A stretch of DNA of 64,000 nt from Xanthomonas arboricola (GTDB lineage: Bacteria; Pseudomonadota; Gammaproteobacteria; Xanthomonadales; Xanthomonadaceae), in contig NZ_MIGY01000001.1 in the NCBI RefSeq assembly GCF_002940665.1, positions 930,001 through 994,000 of the forward strand, written 5' to 3'. The stretch's first letter is position 1, and the number at the start of each line of letters is the position of its first letter. Under the pieces are notes generated by a model, which was not told the origin of the DNA, ran no database searches, and saw only the letters and a program-made list of their open reading frames with translations. Both the position numbers and the translations under genes were made by a program. Below are positions 20,200-32,088 of this stretch, piece by piece.

Positions 20200-21684
20200 A
20201 TGGCCCTGCAATTCACCCTGAACCAAGACGCGCCGGCAAGCGCCGCCGTCGACTGCATCGTGGTTGGCGTGTTCGCCGACAAGACCCTGTCGCCCGCCGC
20301 CCAGGCGCTGGACAGCGCCAGCCAGGGCCGTCTGACGGCCCTGGTGGCACGTGGCGATGTGGCTGCCAAGACCGGCAGCACCAGCCTGCTGCACGACCTG
20401 CCCGGTGTCGCCGCCCCGCGCGTGCTGGTGGTCGGCCTGGGCGAAGCCGGCAAGTTCGGCGTGGCGCCGTATCTCAAGGCGGTCGGCGACGCGACCCGCG
20501 CGCTGAAGACCGGCCCGGTCGGCACCGCCCTGCTCACCCTGACCGAATTGCAGGTCAAGGCGCGCGATGGCGCCTGGAACATCCGCCAGGCCATCATCGT
20601 CAGCGACCACGCCGCCTACCGTTACACCGCCACGCTGGGCAAGAAAAAGGTCGACGAGACCGGCCTGACCACGCTGGCGATCGCCGGCGACGACGCCCGT
20701 GCACTGGCCGTGGGCGTGGCCACCGCCGAGGGCGTGGAGTTCGCCCGCGAGCTGGGCAACCTGCCGCCGAACTACTGCACCCCGGCCTATCTGGCCGAGA
20801 CCGCCGCCGCATTCGCCGGCAAGTTCCCCGGCGCCGAGGCCGAGATCCTGGACGAGACGCAGATGGAGTCGCTCGGCATGGGCTCGCTGCTGTCGGTGGC
20901 GCGTGGCTCGGCCAACCGCCCGCAGCTGATCGTGCTGAAGTGGAACGGCGGCGGCGATGCGCGGCCCTACGTGCTGGTCGGCAAGGGCATCACCTTCGAC
21001 ACCGGCGGCGTCAACCTCAAGACGCAGGGCGGCATCGAGGAAATGAAGTACGACATGTGTGGCGGCGCCAACGTCATCGGCACCTTCGTGGCCACGGTCA
21101 AGGCCGAGCTGCCGATCAACCTGGTGGTGGTGGTGCCGGCGGTGGAGAACGCCATCGACGGCAATGCCTATCGCCCCTCCGATGTGATCACCAGCATGTC
21201 CGGCAAGACCATCGAGGTCGGCAATACCGACGCCGAAGGCCGCCTGATCCTGTGCGATGCGCTGACCTATGCCGAGCGCTTCAACCCCGAAGCATTGGTG
21301 GACGTGGCCACGCTGACCGGCGCCTGCATGGTGGCGCTCGGCCACCAGACCGCCGGCCTGATGAGCAAGCACGACGACCTGGCCAACGAACTGCTGGCCG
21401 CCGGCGAGCACGTGTTCGACCGCGCCTGGCGCCTGCCGCTGTGGGACGAATACCAGGGCCTGCTGGATTCCACCTTCGCCGACGTCTACAACATCGGCGG
21501 CCGCTGGGGCGGCGCGATCACCGCCGGCTGCTTCCTGTCGCGCTTCACCGAGAACCAGCGCTGGGCGCATCTGGACATCGCCGGCGTCGCCAGCGACGAA
21601 GGCAAGCGCGGCATGGCCACCGGTCGCCCGGTCGGGCTGCTGACCCAGTGGTTGCTGGATCGCGCCGCCAGCGGCGCGGCGTGA
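20200..21684 (+). CDS. pepA: Leucyl aminopeptidase (M17)
   Basis: Cytosolic two-metal aminopeptidase; in E. coli it is also a DNA-binding accessory factor for Xer recombination. 494 residues: an N-terminal alpha/beta domain (1-165) and a catalytic domain with KGITFDTGG (from Lys262) and the family signature NTDAEGRL (from Asn342), which provide metal ligands and catalytic residues. The stop codon falls at the first bases of a repeat element, suggesting the element landed at, or supplied, the end of the gene. holC follows 121 bp later, the same pepA-holC-valS order as E. coli. Confidence 0.96.
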   Translation: MALQFTLNQDAPASAAVDCIVVGVFADKTLSPAAQALDSASQGRLTALVARGDVAAKTGSTSLLHDLPGVAAPRVLVVGLGEAGKFGVAPYLKAVGDATRALKTGPVGTALLTLTELQVKARDGAWNIRQAIIVSDHAAYRYTATLGKKKVDETGLTTLAIAGDDARALAVGVATAEGVEFARELGNLPPNYCTPAYLAETAAAFAGKFPGAEAEILDETQMESLGMGSLLSVARGSANRPQLIVLKWNGGGDARPYVLVGKGITFDTGGVNLKTQGGIEEMKYDMCGGANVIGTFVATVKAELPINLVVVVPAVENAIDGNAYRPSDVITSMSGKTIEVGNTDAEGRLILCDALTYAERFNPEALVDVATLTGACMVALGHQTAGLMSKHDDLANELLAAGEHVFDRAWRLPLWDEYQGLLDSTFADVYNIGGRWGGAITAGCFLSRFTENQRWAHLDIAGVASDEGKRGMATGRPVGLLTQWLLDRAASGAA

Positions 21685-21800
21685 TTGGGGAATGGAGATT
21701 CGGGATGCGTGCAAAGCGCATGCATCCCGCCGTCCGTAGCAGAGTGCGGACGGCCATGACCTGCTGTTGCCAATCCCGAATCCCCCTCAACGAATCCCTG
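21684..21800. repeat. Inverted-repeat element C between pepA and holC
   Basis: ATTGGGGAATGGAGATTCGGG at the left faces CCAATCCCGAATCCCCC and CGAATCCC at the right (21770-21798). It also holds an internal hairpin GTCCG...CGGAC (21732-21751). Its first base is the last base of the pepA stop codon. Confidence 0.7.
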
Positions 21801-21805
21801 CCCTG

Positions 21806-22231
21806 ATGCCCCGTGCCGACTTTTACCTGATCGCCAAACCGCGCTTCCTCAACGAACCGCTGCGGCTGGTCTGCGAGCTGGCGCGCAAGGCCAACGACGC
21901 CAATCTGTCCACGCTGATCCTGGCGCGCGACGCCGCGCAGGCCGAGGCATTGGACGACCTGCTGTGGGCATTCGACGACGAGGCCTACATCCCGCACCAG
22001 ATCGCCGGCACCGACGAGGAAGACGAACTGGCGCCGGTACTGATCGCCTCACCGGAGTTCGATGCGCCCTCGCGCCCGCTGGTGATCAACCTGCGCGACG
22101 ATCCCTACCTGGGCGCCTGCGACCGCGTGCTGGAAGTCGTGCCGGCCGACCCCGCCGCTCGCGAACCGCTGCGCGAACGCTGGAAACAGTACAAGGCCCT
22201 GGGCCTGGAACTGACCAAGTACGACATGTGA
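21806..22231 (+). CDS. holC: DNA polymerase III chi subunit
   Basis: 141 residues starting MPRADFYLI. Chi links the clamp-loader to SSB through psi. The family pattern is present: DFYL near the N-terminus, [12 protein letters not shown], the acidic EED loop, and RPLVINL near residue 90. The start at 21806 is preferred because the upstream in-frame ATG lies inside a repeat element. In the pepA-holC-valS string. The matching psi subunit (holD) is also in this window. Confidence 0.93.
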   Translation: MPRADFYLIAKPRFLNEPLRLVCELARKANDANLSTLILARDAAQAEALDDLLWAFDDEAYIPHQIAGTDEEDELAPVLIASPEFDAPSRPLVINLRDDPYLGACDRVLEVVPADPAAREPLRERWKQYKALGLELTKYDM

Positions 22232-22439
22232 GAGGGGCGGGGATTGGGGAGTCGGGATTGGGGATTGGCAAAAGCAGGTTTTTTGCGCATCCCAGGGCTG
22301 CATCCAACGACGAATCCCCAATAGCCGATCTTTGCTCCACCGCACCGCCGCTGATGTTGATGAGTGGATTGCCAGTGCTTCTCGCCGGCCCCATGACGCA
22401 ACCAATCCCGAATCCCGAACAACGAATCGCCGCCCCTCT
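22231..22439. repeat. Inverted-repeat element D filling the holC-valS gap
   Basis: Perfect 10-bp terminal inverted repeats AGAGGGGCGG (22231-22240) and CCGCCCCTCT (22430-22439) enclose GGATTGGGGA/CGGGATTGGGGATTGG units on the left and CCAATCCCGAATCCCGAA on the right. The left end is the last base of the holC stop codon and the right end abuts the valS ATG. No ribosome binding site for valS is visible at its edge. Confidence 0.8.
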
Positions 22440-25349
<2,910 letters not shown>

Positions 25350-25362
25350 CGCCGCCAGAAGC

Positions 25363-25392
25363 CGCAACGCCCGCAGTATTGCGGGCGTTGCG
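25363..25392. terminator. Bidirectional hairpin between valS and the pectate lyase gene
   Basis: A perfect 13-bp stem (25363-25375 with 25380-25392, CGCAACGCCCGCA) with loop GTAT lies between two convergent genes, 13 bases past the valS stop. No long T-run on either side. Confidence 0.65.
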
Positions 25393-25442
25393 GGAAGCGG
25401 TGCAACGCGGCAGGCATCGCAGCGTTGCGAGTGGCAGACGCC

Positions 25443-26576
25443 TTACAGCTTGCCTGCGCCGGCCTTTGCCTTGACGTCCGCAGCGACCTTGTCGGCCGAC
25501 AGCAGGCTATAGGTGTACGGCGGGGTCCAGCCGATAGTGGTATTCCACGAGCAGGTCAGCGCCTTGCCGTTGAGCAGCGAGCCCTGGTCGCGGTACACGC
25601 TGCCGCCGTAATCGGCCGCAATCTTGTCGCAGCCGCTCACCCCGCTGATGTCGAACACGTTGCGCTCGGAAAAGATCTTCGACTCCTTGCCCACGCCATG
25701 TGCGTAGGAGAACGGATAGACCTTATTGCTGGTGCTGCCGACGTGGTAATTGTTGTACAGATGCACCTGACCGAAACGCACACGCGGTGCGCGCGCGGAG
25801 ATGTTCTCGAACAAGGTGTTGTGGATGGTCACCTTGAGCTTGCCGCTGTCGGTGCTGGAGGCGCTGTCGCTGGAGCCGATCAGGTCGTTCTTCTCGTGCG
25901 ATTTGAACGCCGAATAGGAAATGGTGACGAAGTTGGCGCCCTTCTTGACGTCCATCGCCCCGTCGTGATGCTGCTTGGGGCGGCCGTTGGCAGTACCGTT
26001 CTGATCGTCGGTGCGGCGGCCGTCGGTGAAGGTGACATGGTCTACCCACACGTTGGTCGCGCCCTCGACCGTGAGGCCATCGTACTCGGCATTCCAGTTG
26101 CCGGCGCTGCCGTCATCCGGATCCCAGACCGGCTCCGGATCCCATGGATTTTCGATGGTGAGGTTGCGGATGATGACGTCGTTGGCCTTGACGTAGAAAT
26201 AGCCTTCGCGGATCTCCGCGTTGCCGGTGATGCCGATCAGCGTGGTCTTGGTCGGAATGTCCAGGCGCGCGCGGGCCTTCATATCCGAGGTCGTGGTGTA
26301 CGGCTTGCCTTCGCTGACATCGATGATGCCGCTGATCTTGATGATGCGCCCGTTGCTGCCCACGCTGGCTTTGAGCGCGCTCTTCAATTCTGCGGCAGTC
26401 TTGACCGTGTAGATGTTGGCAGCTGCCGCTTTGGAGCCGCCCTTGGTCCCACCGTTCTGTGTCGCCCAACCGGTGGTTGCAACTTCCAGCGCAGGATCGG
26501 CACAGGCAACGCCAACGACCAGCAACGACCCGACAAACAGCGACGCGGCGGCCGCCGTTGAGAATTTCGGCTTCAT
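25443..26576 (-). CDS. Secreted pectate lyase, family PL1
   Basis: Cleaves de-esterified pectin by beta-elimination, a plant cell wall attack enzyme. 377 residues starting [10 protein letters not shown], with GGGAGA about 8 bases upstream. Signal peptide of about 26 residues ending VACA. The parallel beta-helix domain has the PL1 motifs [11 protein letters not shown] (Ca-binding Asp region), [20 protein letters not shown] and [17 protein letters not shown], whose Arg is the catalytic base in this family. Two C-terminal cysteines probably form a disulfide. Expected to leave by Sec and the type II system, as known for Xanthomonas pectate lyases. Confidence 0.95.
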   Translation of the reverse strand: MKPKFSTAAAASLFVGSLLVVGVACADPALEVATTGWATQNGGTKGGSKAAAANIYTVKTAAELKSALKASVGSNGRIIKISGIIDVSEGKPYTTTSDMKARARLDIPTKTTLIGITGNAEIREGYFYVKANDVIIRNLTIENPWDPEPVWDPDDGSAGNWNAEYDGLTVEGATNVWVDHVTFTDGRRTDDQNGTANGRPKQHHDGAMDVKKGANFVTISYSAFKSHEKNDLIGSSDSASSTDSGKLKVTIHNTLFENISARAPRVRFGQVHLYNNYHVGSTSNKVYPFSYAHGVGKESKIFSERNVFDISGVSGCDKIAADYGGSVYRDQGSLLNGKALTCSWNTTIGWTPPYTYSLLSADKVAADVKAKAGAGKL

Positions 26577-27385
26577 CTTGATGTCTCCCTCGGATGGGTT
26601 CGATGCGCCGCGCGGCGGCACACCCCTCGTCTAGCAGGCGCGGAACATACTTTTCATCTCTGTAATGTTCAGTTCCGCGGCATCGATACTAGGAGCATCG
26701 CATTGGCTTGTATCTAGCCGATACATCGATGTGCACGCGTAGTCACGCAAACGGTTGCGAGACACGCAAGAGAAGACAAAACGCTGCAACCAAGACAGAT
26801 GGAGACAGGCCCAGGGACACTGCAGCGCAGCATGACCTGCCTTGCAACGCAGGCAGTCACAGGTCCAGCACGGTGTGCCAGCACGACCACATGCCTGCAT
26901 GTGCTTTTTGACGCGCATAGCGGCTGCAATGCGGCTATCGCCATCACGCGGCGTCTCGCGCGTTCGGGCGCAACCGATCGCGCCATTGAAAACGTAAAAT
27001 GCAACATGGCGAAAGAATCACCATGACGCGTACAAGCGCGTCACGGCAGATGGCGGCGCGCAAGTGGCCGACTCACACGAGGCGGCAGGAAAAATGTGCG
27101 CCTTGTTGCGATCGATTGCAGCGACGCGCAAGGGCGTTGCTCACGGCACGCGCGACTGCCTGTTTACCTGATCGTATTTTGTAACGACCAAGCCGCACTC
27201 GCTGCGAAACAGGGAAGCACCGGAGCCGTCGTCCGCCCGCGACGCCGGGGCCGGGGCCGGGGCCGGGGTAGCGTGTTCAGGTCGCGATCCCCGTCACCAA
27301 TGCAACCGCGTGGCACGTATCAGGCAAATCATGCTGTTCAAGCCCGGTGCGCGTGAACGCTCCCATCAGCAACGGCCGATGGCGC
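26577..27385. other. Long intergenic region upstream of the pectate lyase gene
   Basis: About 800 bases, holding the pectate lyase promoter region (minus strand) and the 3' side of rimI. The section 26640-27200 is less GC-rich than its neighbours. I found no tRNA, no transposase remnant and no clear CRP/Clp site (TGTGA-N6-TCACA). Short open frames here show no family motifs. Confidence 0.5.
27245..27268. repeat. CCGGGG hexamer x4 tandem repeat
   Basis: Four perfect copies of CCGGGG in the intergenic region downstream of rimI. Likely unstable in copy number. Confidence 0.9.
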
Positions 27386-27868
27386 TCAGGAAAACCCTTC
27401 GAAGGACAACTCGATCGCCATCACCAACGCATCTTCGCGACCGGTGTTGGAGGGGTAGTAGCGGGGGCGCCGCCCGATTTCGTTGAAGCCTTCGGAGTGA
27501 TACAGCGCGATCGCCGACGGATTGGACGGGCGCACTTCCAGAAACGCGCGCCGCGCACCGCGATCGCAGGCTCCCTTGATCAGCGCGCGCAACAGCACCC
27601 GGCCATGCCCCTGGGATTGCGCCTCCGGTGCGATGCAGACATTGAGCACGTGCGCCTCGTCGGCGGCGATGCTGATCACCCCGTAGCCAATGACCTGCCC
27701 CCCCTGCTCCATCACCCAGCCCGGATAGCCGGCCTGCAGGCAGTCGCGAAAGATGCTGCGCGTCCACGGAAACGGATAGGCGCGATGTTCGATGTCCATC
27801 ACCACATCCAGATCGCTCTCGCGCATGGCGCGCAGCGAGGTGTGCAGCGGCGCGTTCAAGGCGCTCAT
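27386..27868 (-). CDS. rimI: Ribosomal protein S18-alanine N-acetyltransferase (GNAT)
   Basis: 160 residues. GNAT fold: MRESDLDVVMDIEHRAYPFPW at the N-terminus, the acetyl-CoA loop AQSQGHGRVLLRALI (Q-x-x-G-x-G), LEVRPSNPSAIALYHSEGF and the ending RPRYYPS, all typical of RimI. The start at 27868 overlaps the stop of the upstream gene as ATGA, so the two are translationally coupled. E. coli has the same holD-rimI order. Confidence 0.93.
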   Translation of the reverse strand: MSALNAPLHTSLRAMRESDLDVVMDIEHRAYPFPWTRSIFRDCLQAGYPGWVMEQGGQVIGYGVISIAADEAHVLNVCIAPEAQSQGHGRVLLRALIKGACDRGARRAFLEVRPSNPSAIALYHSEGFNEIGRRPRYYPSNTGREDALVMAIELSFEGFS

Positions 27869-28332
27869 GCCGGGTCCTGTCGCCGCCGCAGCGCGCGCAG
27901 TTGCGGCCACAGCGCGCGCTTGGCCGCTGGATTGCCGCGCAGCTCGGCCAGCGGCCAGGACGCCATCAAGGCTTGCGTATTCGGATCGCCCGGGTTGCAG
28001 CCGGAGGCGCGCAGCAACGCCATCTGCAGGCGATCGGGCAGGCCAACCCGGCTGCGCCGCTGCGGCGCTGTCGATGATGCAGTCGTGACCGTCGGCGGCG
28101 CGTCGGCCGGCGTCGCCGGAGCGCTGCGACGGACCATAGGCGGTGCCGCAGGCGCCGGCATTGATGGCGTGCGCTCCACGCGCGGCGGTGCCGCTGCCGG
28201 CGCGCGTTCGATCGTCTCGTCAGGCGCCGCCGCGTCCACGGTATCGCGGTCCAGATACACGGTGTGCCCCAACGCCTGCAGGTACGACACCTGCAAATCG
28301 GACCACATCGGCTCTGAGGCCAATTGACTCAT
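27865..28332 (-). CDS. holD: Probable DNA polymerase III psi subunit (HolD-like)
   Basis: 155 residues. The C-terminus (LAELRGNPAAKRALWPQLRAL) closely resembles the end of E. coli psi (LRANPTARAALWQQI), and the N-terminus WSDLQVSYLQALGHTVY resembles the chi-binding tail of psi. Between them is a long low-complexity Ala/Pro/Thr linker (about residues 40-95) that would hide the match in a simple search. The gene lies directly before rimI, as holD does in E. coli, and overlaps both pssA and rimI by ATGA junctions. Psi bridges chi and the gamma clamp-loader. The assignment rests on motif and synteny, not on an alignment search. Confidence 0.72.
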   Translation of the reverse strand: MSQLASEPMWSDLQVSYLQALGHTVYLDRDTVDAAAPDETIERAPAAAPPRVERTPSMPAPAAPPMVRRSAPATPADAPPTVTTASSTAPQRRSRVGLPDRLQMALLRASGCNPGDPNTQALMASWPLAELRGNPAAKRALWPQLRALRRRQDPA

Positions 28333-29102
28333 GGCAGCTCGGGCGTGCGCCGCCAGCGCCGCCACAGCCACATCGCCGGGCCGGACAGCGCATACAGCAC
28401 GCCGATCACCAGCAGCGAACGGGCCAGATCGATCACCAGCAACGCGATCACCACCGTGGCGATCGCCAGCGCCAGGAACGGCACACGGTCGGCACGCGGC
28501 CCACGCGCGCCGCCCTTGAAACTCCAGAACCGGATCCGGCTGACCATCAGCAAGGCCGCTACCACGGTGACCGCCAGCGCCGGATAACGCAGCTGCTCGC
28601 CATCAAAGCCCAGGCTGTCGTCGGCAAAGGCCCAGACGAAGGACATCATCAAGCCGGCAGCGGCCGGGCTGGCCAGGCCGATGAACCAGCGCTTGTCGAC
28701 CACGCCCACCTGCGTGTTGAAGCGCGCCAGGCGCAGCGCCGCGCAGGCCGCATACAGAAATGCGGCCGACCAGCCGACCCGGCCCATCACGTTGCTGTCG
28801 TACTTCAATGCCGACAGCGACCAGTGATACATCACCAGCGCCGGGGCCATGCCGAAGCTCACCAGGTCGGCTAGCGAGTCGTACTGCACGCCGAATTCGC
28901 TGCTGGTATTGGTCAGGCGCGCCACCCGGCCGTCCAGCCCGTCCATCACCGCAGCCACGAACACCGCCATGGCGGCCTGGACGAACTGCCCGTTGGCGGC
29001 GGCGATGATGGCGTAGAAACCGGAAAACAGCCCGGCGGTGGTGAACAGGTTCGGCAGCAGGTAGATCGTGCGCGAGCGCGGGGGCGGTCTCATCTCATCC
29101 AT
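28329..29102 (-). CDS. pssA: CDP-diacylglycerol--serine O-phosphatidyltransferase
   Basis: Makes phosphatidylserine, precursor of phosphatidylethanolamine. 257 residues, polytopic membrane protein. The CDP-alcohol phosphatidyltransferase signature D-G-x2-A-R-x8-G-x3-D-x3-D is seen as DGLDGRVARL...EFGVQYDSLAD (about residues 73-95). Start chosen at ATG 29102 (MDEMRPPPRSR); ATG 29093 is an alternative. Its stop overlaps the next gene as ATGA, so pssA-holD-rimI looks like one coupled operon. Confidence 0.92.
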   Translation of the reverse strand: MDEMRPPPRSRTIYLLPNLFTTAGLFSGFYAIIAAANGQFVQAAMAVFVAAVMDGLDGRVARLTNTSSEFGVQYDSLADLVSFGMAPALVMYHWSLSALKYDSNVMGRVGWSAAFLYAACAALRLARFNTQVGVVDKRWFIGLASPAAAGLMMSFVWAFADDSLGFDGEQLRYPALAVTVVAALLMVSRIRFWSFKGGARGPRADRVPFLALAIATVVIALLVIDLARSLLVIGVLYALSGPAMWLWRRWRRTPELP

Positions 29103-29233
29103 CTGGCAAGTGTAGGGCCTGAGGTCCGTCAGGCGGTAGCGCGCCTGCATCGTGCGTGCGTGCCAGCGGCATCACTTGCCAGCGCGGGCCGCGGATGCTG
29201 CAATCGCCGCGGGAATCATCCAGGGGAAGCCAC

Positions 29234-29635
29234 ATGCACCTGTCGTCCGGGCTATGCGCCCTGCTGATGCTGGCCAGCGCCGCCGCCGGCGCGACCGATC
29301 TGTATAAATGGAAGGACGCCAAGGGCGTCACCCACTACACCGAAACCCCGCCACCGGCCGGCCAGCGCTACGAAGCGCGCCGGATCGATGCGCGCAGCGG
29401 CACCGCCGCCATCGCCGCGCCGGAAACCACCACGCCCGAATCGGCCGACTGCCTGACCGCGCGCCGCAACCTGGAACTGCTCAGCGGCAAGGGCGAGGTC
29501 ACCATGGGCGCCGGCGCCGACGGCAAGCCCGGCACCCCGCTGGACCCGGACGCGCGCGCGGCGCAGCGCAATCTCGCCGAGGCGGCCGCCAAGGCCTATT
29601 GCAAGCCGGCAGCGAGCGGCAATCCGGCCAGCTGA
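29234..29635 (+). CDS. DUF4124-domain exported protein
   Basis: 133 residues starting MHLSSGLCALL, with GGGGAAG just upstream. Signal peptide of about 20 residues ending AAAGA. The DUF4124 motif LYKWKDAKGVTHYTETPPP follows at once, then a Cys-containing helical part (DCLTARRNLELL) and AYCKPAA, giving two cysteines that could pair. Function unknown; members sit in the periplasm. Divergent from pssA. Confidence 0.85.
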   Translation: MHLSSGLCALLMLASAAAGATDLYKWKDAKGVTHYTETPPPAGQRYEARRIDARSGTAAIAAPETTTPESADCLTARRNLELLSGKGEVTMGAGADGKPGTPLDPDARAAQRNLAEAAAKAYCKPAASGNPAS

Positions 29636-29737
29636 GCCGGCCCGCGACCGGCCACATGTCGGTCCACCCGGCCGGCGCCACTGACCGGCAGGGCGCGAGA
29701 CTGGCAAACTATGGGCTTTCCGCCCAAGCGAAGCCCG

Positions 29738-31432
29738 ATGCGTCTTTCCCAGTTCCACCTGCACACCACCAAGGAAACCCCGGCCGACGCCGAGCTGATC
29801 AGCCACCGTCTGATGCTGCGCGCGGGCATGATCCGCAAGCTGGCCTCCGGGCTGTACACCTGGTCGCCACTGGGTCTGCGCGTGCTGCGCAAGGTCGAGG
29901 CCATCGTGCGCGAGGAGATGAACCGCGCCGGGGCGGTGGAAGTGCTGTTTCCCACCATCCAGCCGCGCGAGCTGTGGGACGCCACCGGCCGTTGGGAGAA
30001 GTTCGGCGGGCAGTTGCTCAAGATCAAGGATCGCAAGGAGCAGGAGTTCTGCTACAGCCCGACCGCCGAAGAGGCTGCGGCCGAATTCGCGCGCCAGGAG
30101 ATCAACAGCTACAAGCAGCTGCCGCTGAACTTCTACCAGATCCAGACCAAGTTCCGCGATGAGATCCGCCCGCGCTTCGGGGTGATGCGCACGCGCGAAT
30201 TCCTGATGAAGGATGCCTATTCCTTCCATCTCACCGATGCGGACATGGCGCGCGAATACGACAACATGCGCGCGGCCTATACCCGCATCTTCACCCGGCT
30301 GGGGCTGGAATTCCGCGCCGTGCAGGCCGACTCCGGCGCCATCGGCGGCGACGCCTCGCAGGAGTTCCACGTCATCGCCGCCTCCGGCGAGGACTCGCTG
30401 GCATTCTCCACCGGCTCCGATTACGCCGCCAACGTGGAAACCGCCAGCGCCGCCCTGCCCGCCCCGCGCGCCGCGGCTGGCGAGGCGATGCGCCAGGTCG
30501 CAACGCCCACCCAGAAGACCTGCGAAGACGTCGCCGGGTTGCTGGGCATCGCACTGCAGCGCACGGTCAAGTCGGTGGCGGTGATGACCGAGGCCGGCTT
30601 CGTGCTGGTGCTGGTACGCGGCGATCACGCCGTCAACGAGATCAAGCTTGGCAAGGTCGCCGGTCTGGCCGACTACCGCCTGGCCAACGAAACCGAAATC
30701 CGCGACCACCTCGGCTGCGAGCCGGGCTTCCTGGGTCCGGTGAACACCGCCCGCCCGGTACGCGTGGTGGCCGATCGCGATGTCGCGGCAATGGCCGATT
30801 TCGTGGTCGGCGCCAATGTGCCCGGCGCGCACCTGGTGGGCGTCAACTGGGGCCGCGACCTGCCGGAACCGGAAACCGTTGCCGATGTGCGCAACGTCAT
30901 CGACGGCGAACGCGCCGCCGATGGCGGCGAGCTGCGGCTGGCCCGCGGCATCGAAGTGGGCCACGTGTTCCAGCTCGGCAGCCAGTATGCGCAGGCATTG
31001 CAGGCCACCGTGATCGACGAGAACGGCAAGCCCGCAGTGATGAAGATGGGCTGCTACGGCATCGGTATTTCGCGCATCGTGGCCGCGGCGATCGAGCAGA
31101 ACCATGACGACGCAGGCATCGTCTGGCCCGCGCCGATGGCACCGTGGCAGGTCGTGGTCTGCATCATCAACCCCAAGCAGGATGCGCAGGTGGTTACCGC
31201 CGCTCAGGCATTGCTGGACGAGTTGATCGCCGCAGGGATCGAAGCGGCGCTGGACGACCGCGGCCTGCGCCCGGGCGCGATGTTTGCCGATATGGAGCTA
31301 TTGGGCATTCCGCATCGGGTGGTGGTCTCCGAACGCGGATTGGCGGCCGGCACATTTGAATATCGCGCCCGCACTGCGGAGGCAGCAGAAAACCTGGATA
31401 AGGCCGGGTTATTCTCCCGCCTGGGTCATTGA
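29738..31432 (+). CDS. proS: Prolyl-tRNA synthetase, bacterial type
   Basis: Class II synthetase with editing insertion. 564 residues. Motif 1 region around [21 protein letters not shown], motif 2 with [17 protein letters not shown], the INS/YbaK-like editing domain (about 230-400, with [24 protein letters not shown]), motif 3 with [13 protein letters not shown], and a C-terminal anticodon-binding domain. Start at ATG 29738 ([10 protein letters not shown]); the upstream in-frame ATG adds nine unconserved residues. Confidence 0.97.
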   Translation: MRLSQFHLHTTKETPADAELISHRLMLRAGMIRKLASGLYTWSPLGLRVLRKVEAIVREEMNRAGAVEVLFPTIQPRELWDATGRWEKFGGQLLKIKDRKEQEFCYSPTAEEAAAEFARQEINSYKQLPLNFYQIQTKFRDEIRPRFGVMRTREFLMKDAYSFHLTDADMAREYDNMRAAYTRIFTRLGLEFRAVQADSGAIGGDASQEFHVIAASGEDSLAFSTGSDYAANVETASAALPAPRAAAGEAMRQVATPTQKTCEDVAGLLGIALQRTVKSVAVMTEAGFVLVLVRGDHAVNEIKLGKVAGLADYRLANETEIRDHLGCEPGFLGPVNTARPVRVVADRDVAAMADFVVGANVPGAHLVGVNWGRDLPEPETVADVRNVIDGERAADGGELRLARGIEVGHVFQLGSQYAQALQATVIDENGKPAVMKMGCYGIGISRIVAAAIEQNHDDAGIVWPAPMAPWQVVVCIINPKQDAQVVTAAQALLDELIAAGIEAALDDRGLRPGAMFADMELLGIPHRVVVSERGLAAGTFEYRARTAEAAENLDKAGLFSRLGH

Positions 31433-31472
31433 TCAAATCAGCCGGAACCACTTCAATCGGATGAACAAAAGT

Positions 31473-31495
31473 CGCCGAACTATTTCGGCGCGTTT
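31473..31495 (+). terminator. Terminator after proS
   Basis: A 7-bp stem (31473-31479 with 31484-31490, CGCCGAA) followed by CGTTTGT. Short but well placed, 40 bases past the proS stop. Confidence 0.5.
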
Positions 31496-31576
31496 GTCAC
31501 CCGAGTTTTCTGACATTATGATGGCCAGCGCTGCCACGGACCGGCATTCTTTTTTCTCTCATCTTCCGGAGTAGTG

Positions 31577-32029
31577 ATGTCGATCGATCTTAGCGGCCTG
31601 TCGGCCAAGCAATTGGGTGCACTGATCAAAAATGCGAAAAAGCAGCAGACCGTGGTTGCCAAGCGCGCCCCGATTGCCAAGGTTCGCACCCAGCTGACCC
31701 GCGCGGCAAAAGCCCAGGGTTATTCCATCGACGAATTGTTTGGCGCCAGCGCCGGCCCGGGTCGTCCGGCTGCCGCTGCCAAGCCGAGCCCGCGCGCCGG
31801 CCGCAAGCTGGGCAAGGTTGCGCCGAAATATCGCAACCCCGCCAATCCTCAGGAAGCCTGGACCGGCCGCGGCAAGCAGCCGCGCTGGCTGGCCGAACTG
31901 ACCGCCGCCGGCAAGAAAGTCGAAGACTTTCTGATCAGCAAGGTCAGCGCCAAGAAGACCCCGGCCAAGAAGGCAGCGCCGCGCAAGGCCGCCACCAAGC
32001 GCGCGCCCAAGAAGTCCAAGGCTGCTTGA
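31577..32029 (+). CDS. H-NS family nucleoid protein with histone-H1-like tail
   Basis: 150 residues. The N-terminal helix (LSGLSAKQLGALIKNAKKQQ) is of the oligomerisation type. The C-terminal H-NS DNA-binding motif is clear: KYRNPANPQEAWTGRGKQP then RWLAELTAAGKK (about 90-122). It ends in a Lys/Ala/Pro-rich tail (AKKTPAKKAAPRKAATKRA) like bacterial histone-H1 proteins. H-NS proteins silence A/T-rich, often horizontally acquired genes; Xrv-type members influence virulence in Xanthomonas. Start ATG 31577 is 6 bases after GGAG; a GTG codon just before it is less well placed. Flanked by terminators, so probably transcribed alone. Confidence 0.92.
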   Translation: MSIDLSGLSAKQLGALIKNAKKQQTVVAKRAPIAKVRTQLTRAAKAQGYSIDELFGASAGPGRPAAAAKPSPRAGRKLGKVAPKYRNPANPQEAWTGRGKQPRWLAELTAAGKKVEDFLISKVSAKKTPAKKAAPRKAATKRAPKKSKAA

Positions 32030-32040
32030 TTCATACCAAT

Positions 32041-32067
32041 AAAAACGCCGGCAGTGCCGGCGTTTTT
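32041..32067. terminator. Bidirectional terminator between the H-NS gene and the ThrE-type gene
   Basis: The perfect palindrome AAAAACGCCGGC with its complement GCCGGCGTTTTT gives a GC stem with T-runs in both directions. It lies between two convergent genes. Confidence 0.9.
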
Positions 32068-32088
32068 ATTGCGTGTTTTTTCCATCGG

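Noticed and set aside
26622..27385. Small genes or a tRNA in the long gap upstream of the pectate lyase
   Set aside because: No cloverleaf, no ribosome binding sites with conserved products, and no transposase motifs found.
29252..31105. 617-codon minus-strand open frame opposite the DUF4124 gene and proS
   Set aside because: Covers two real genes and their spacer; no motifs.
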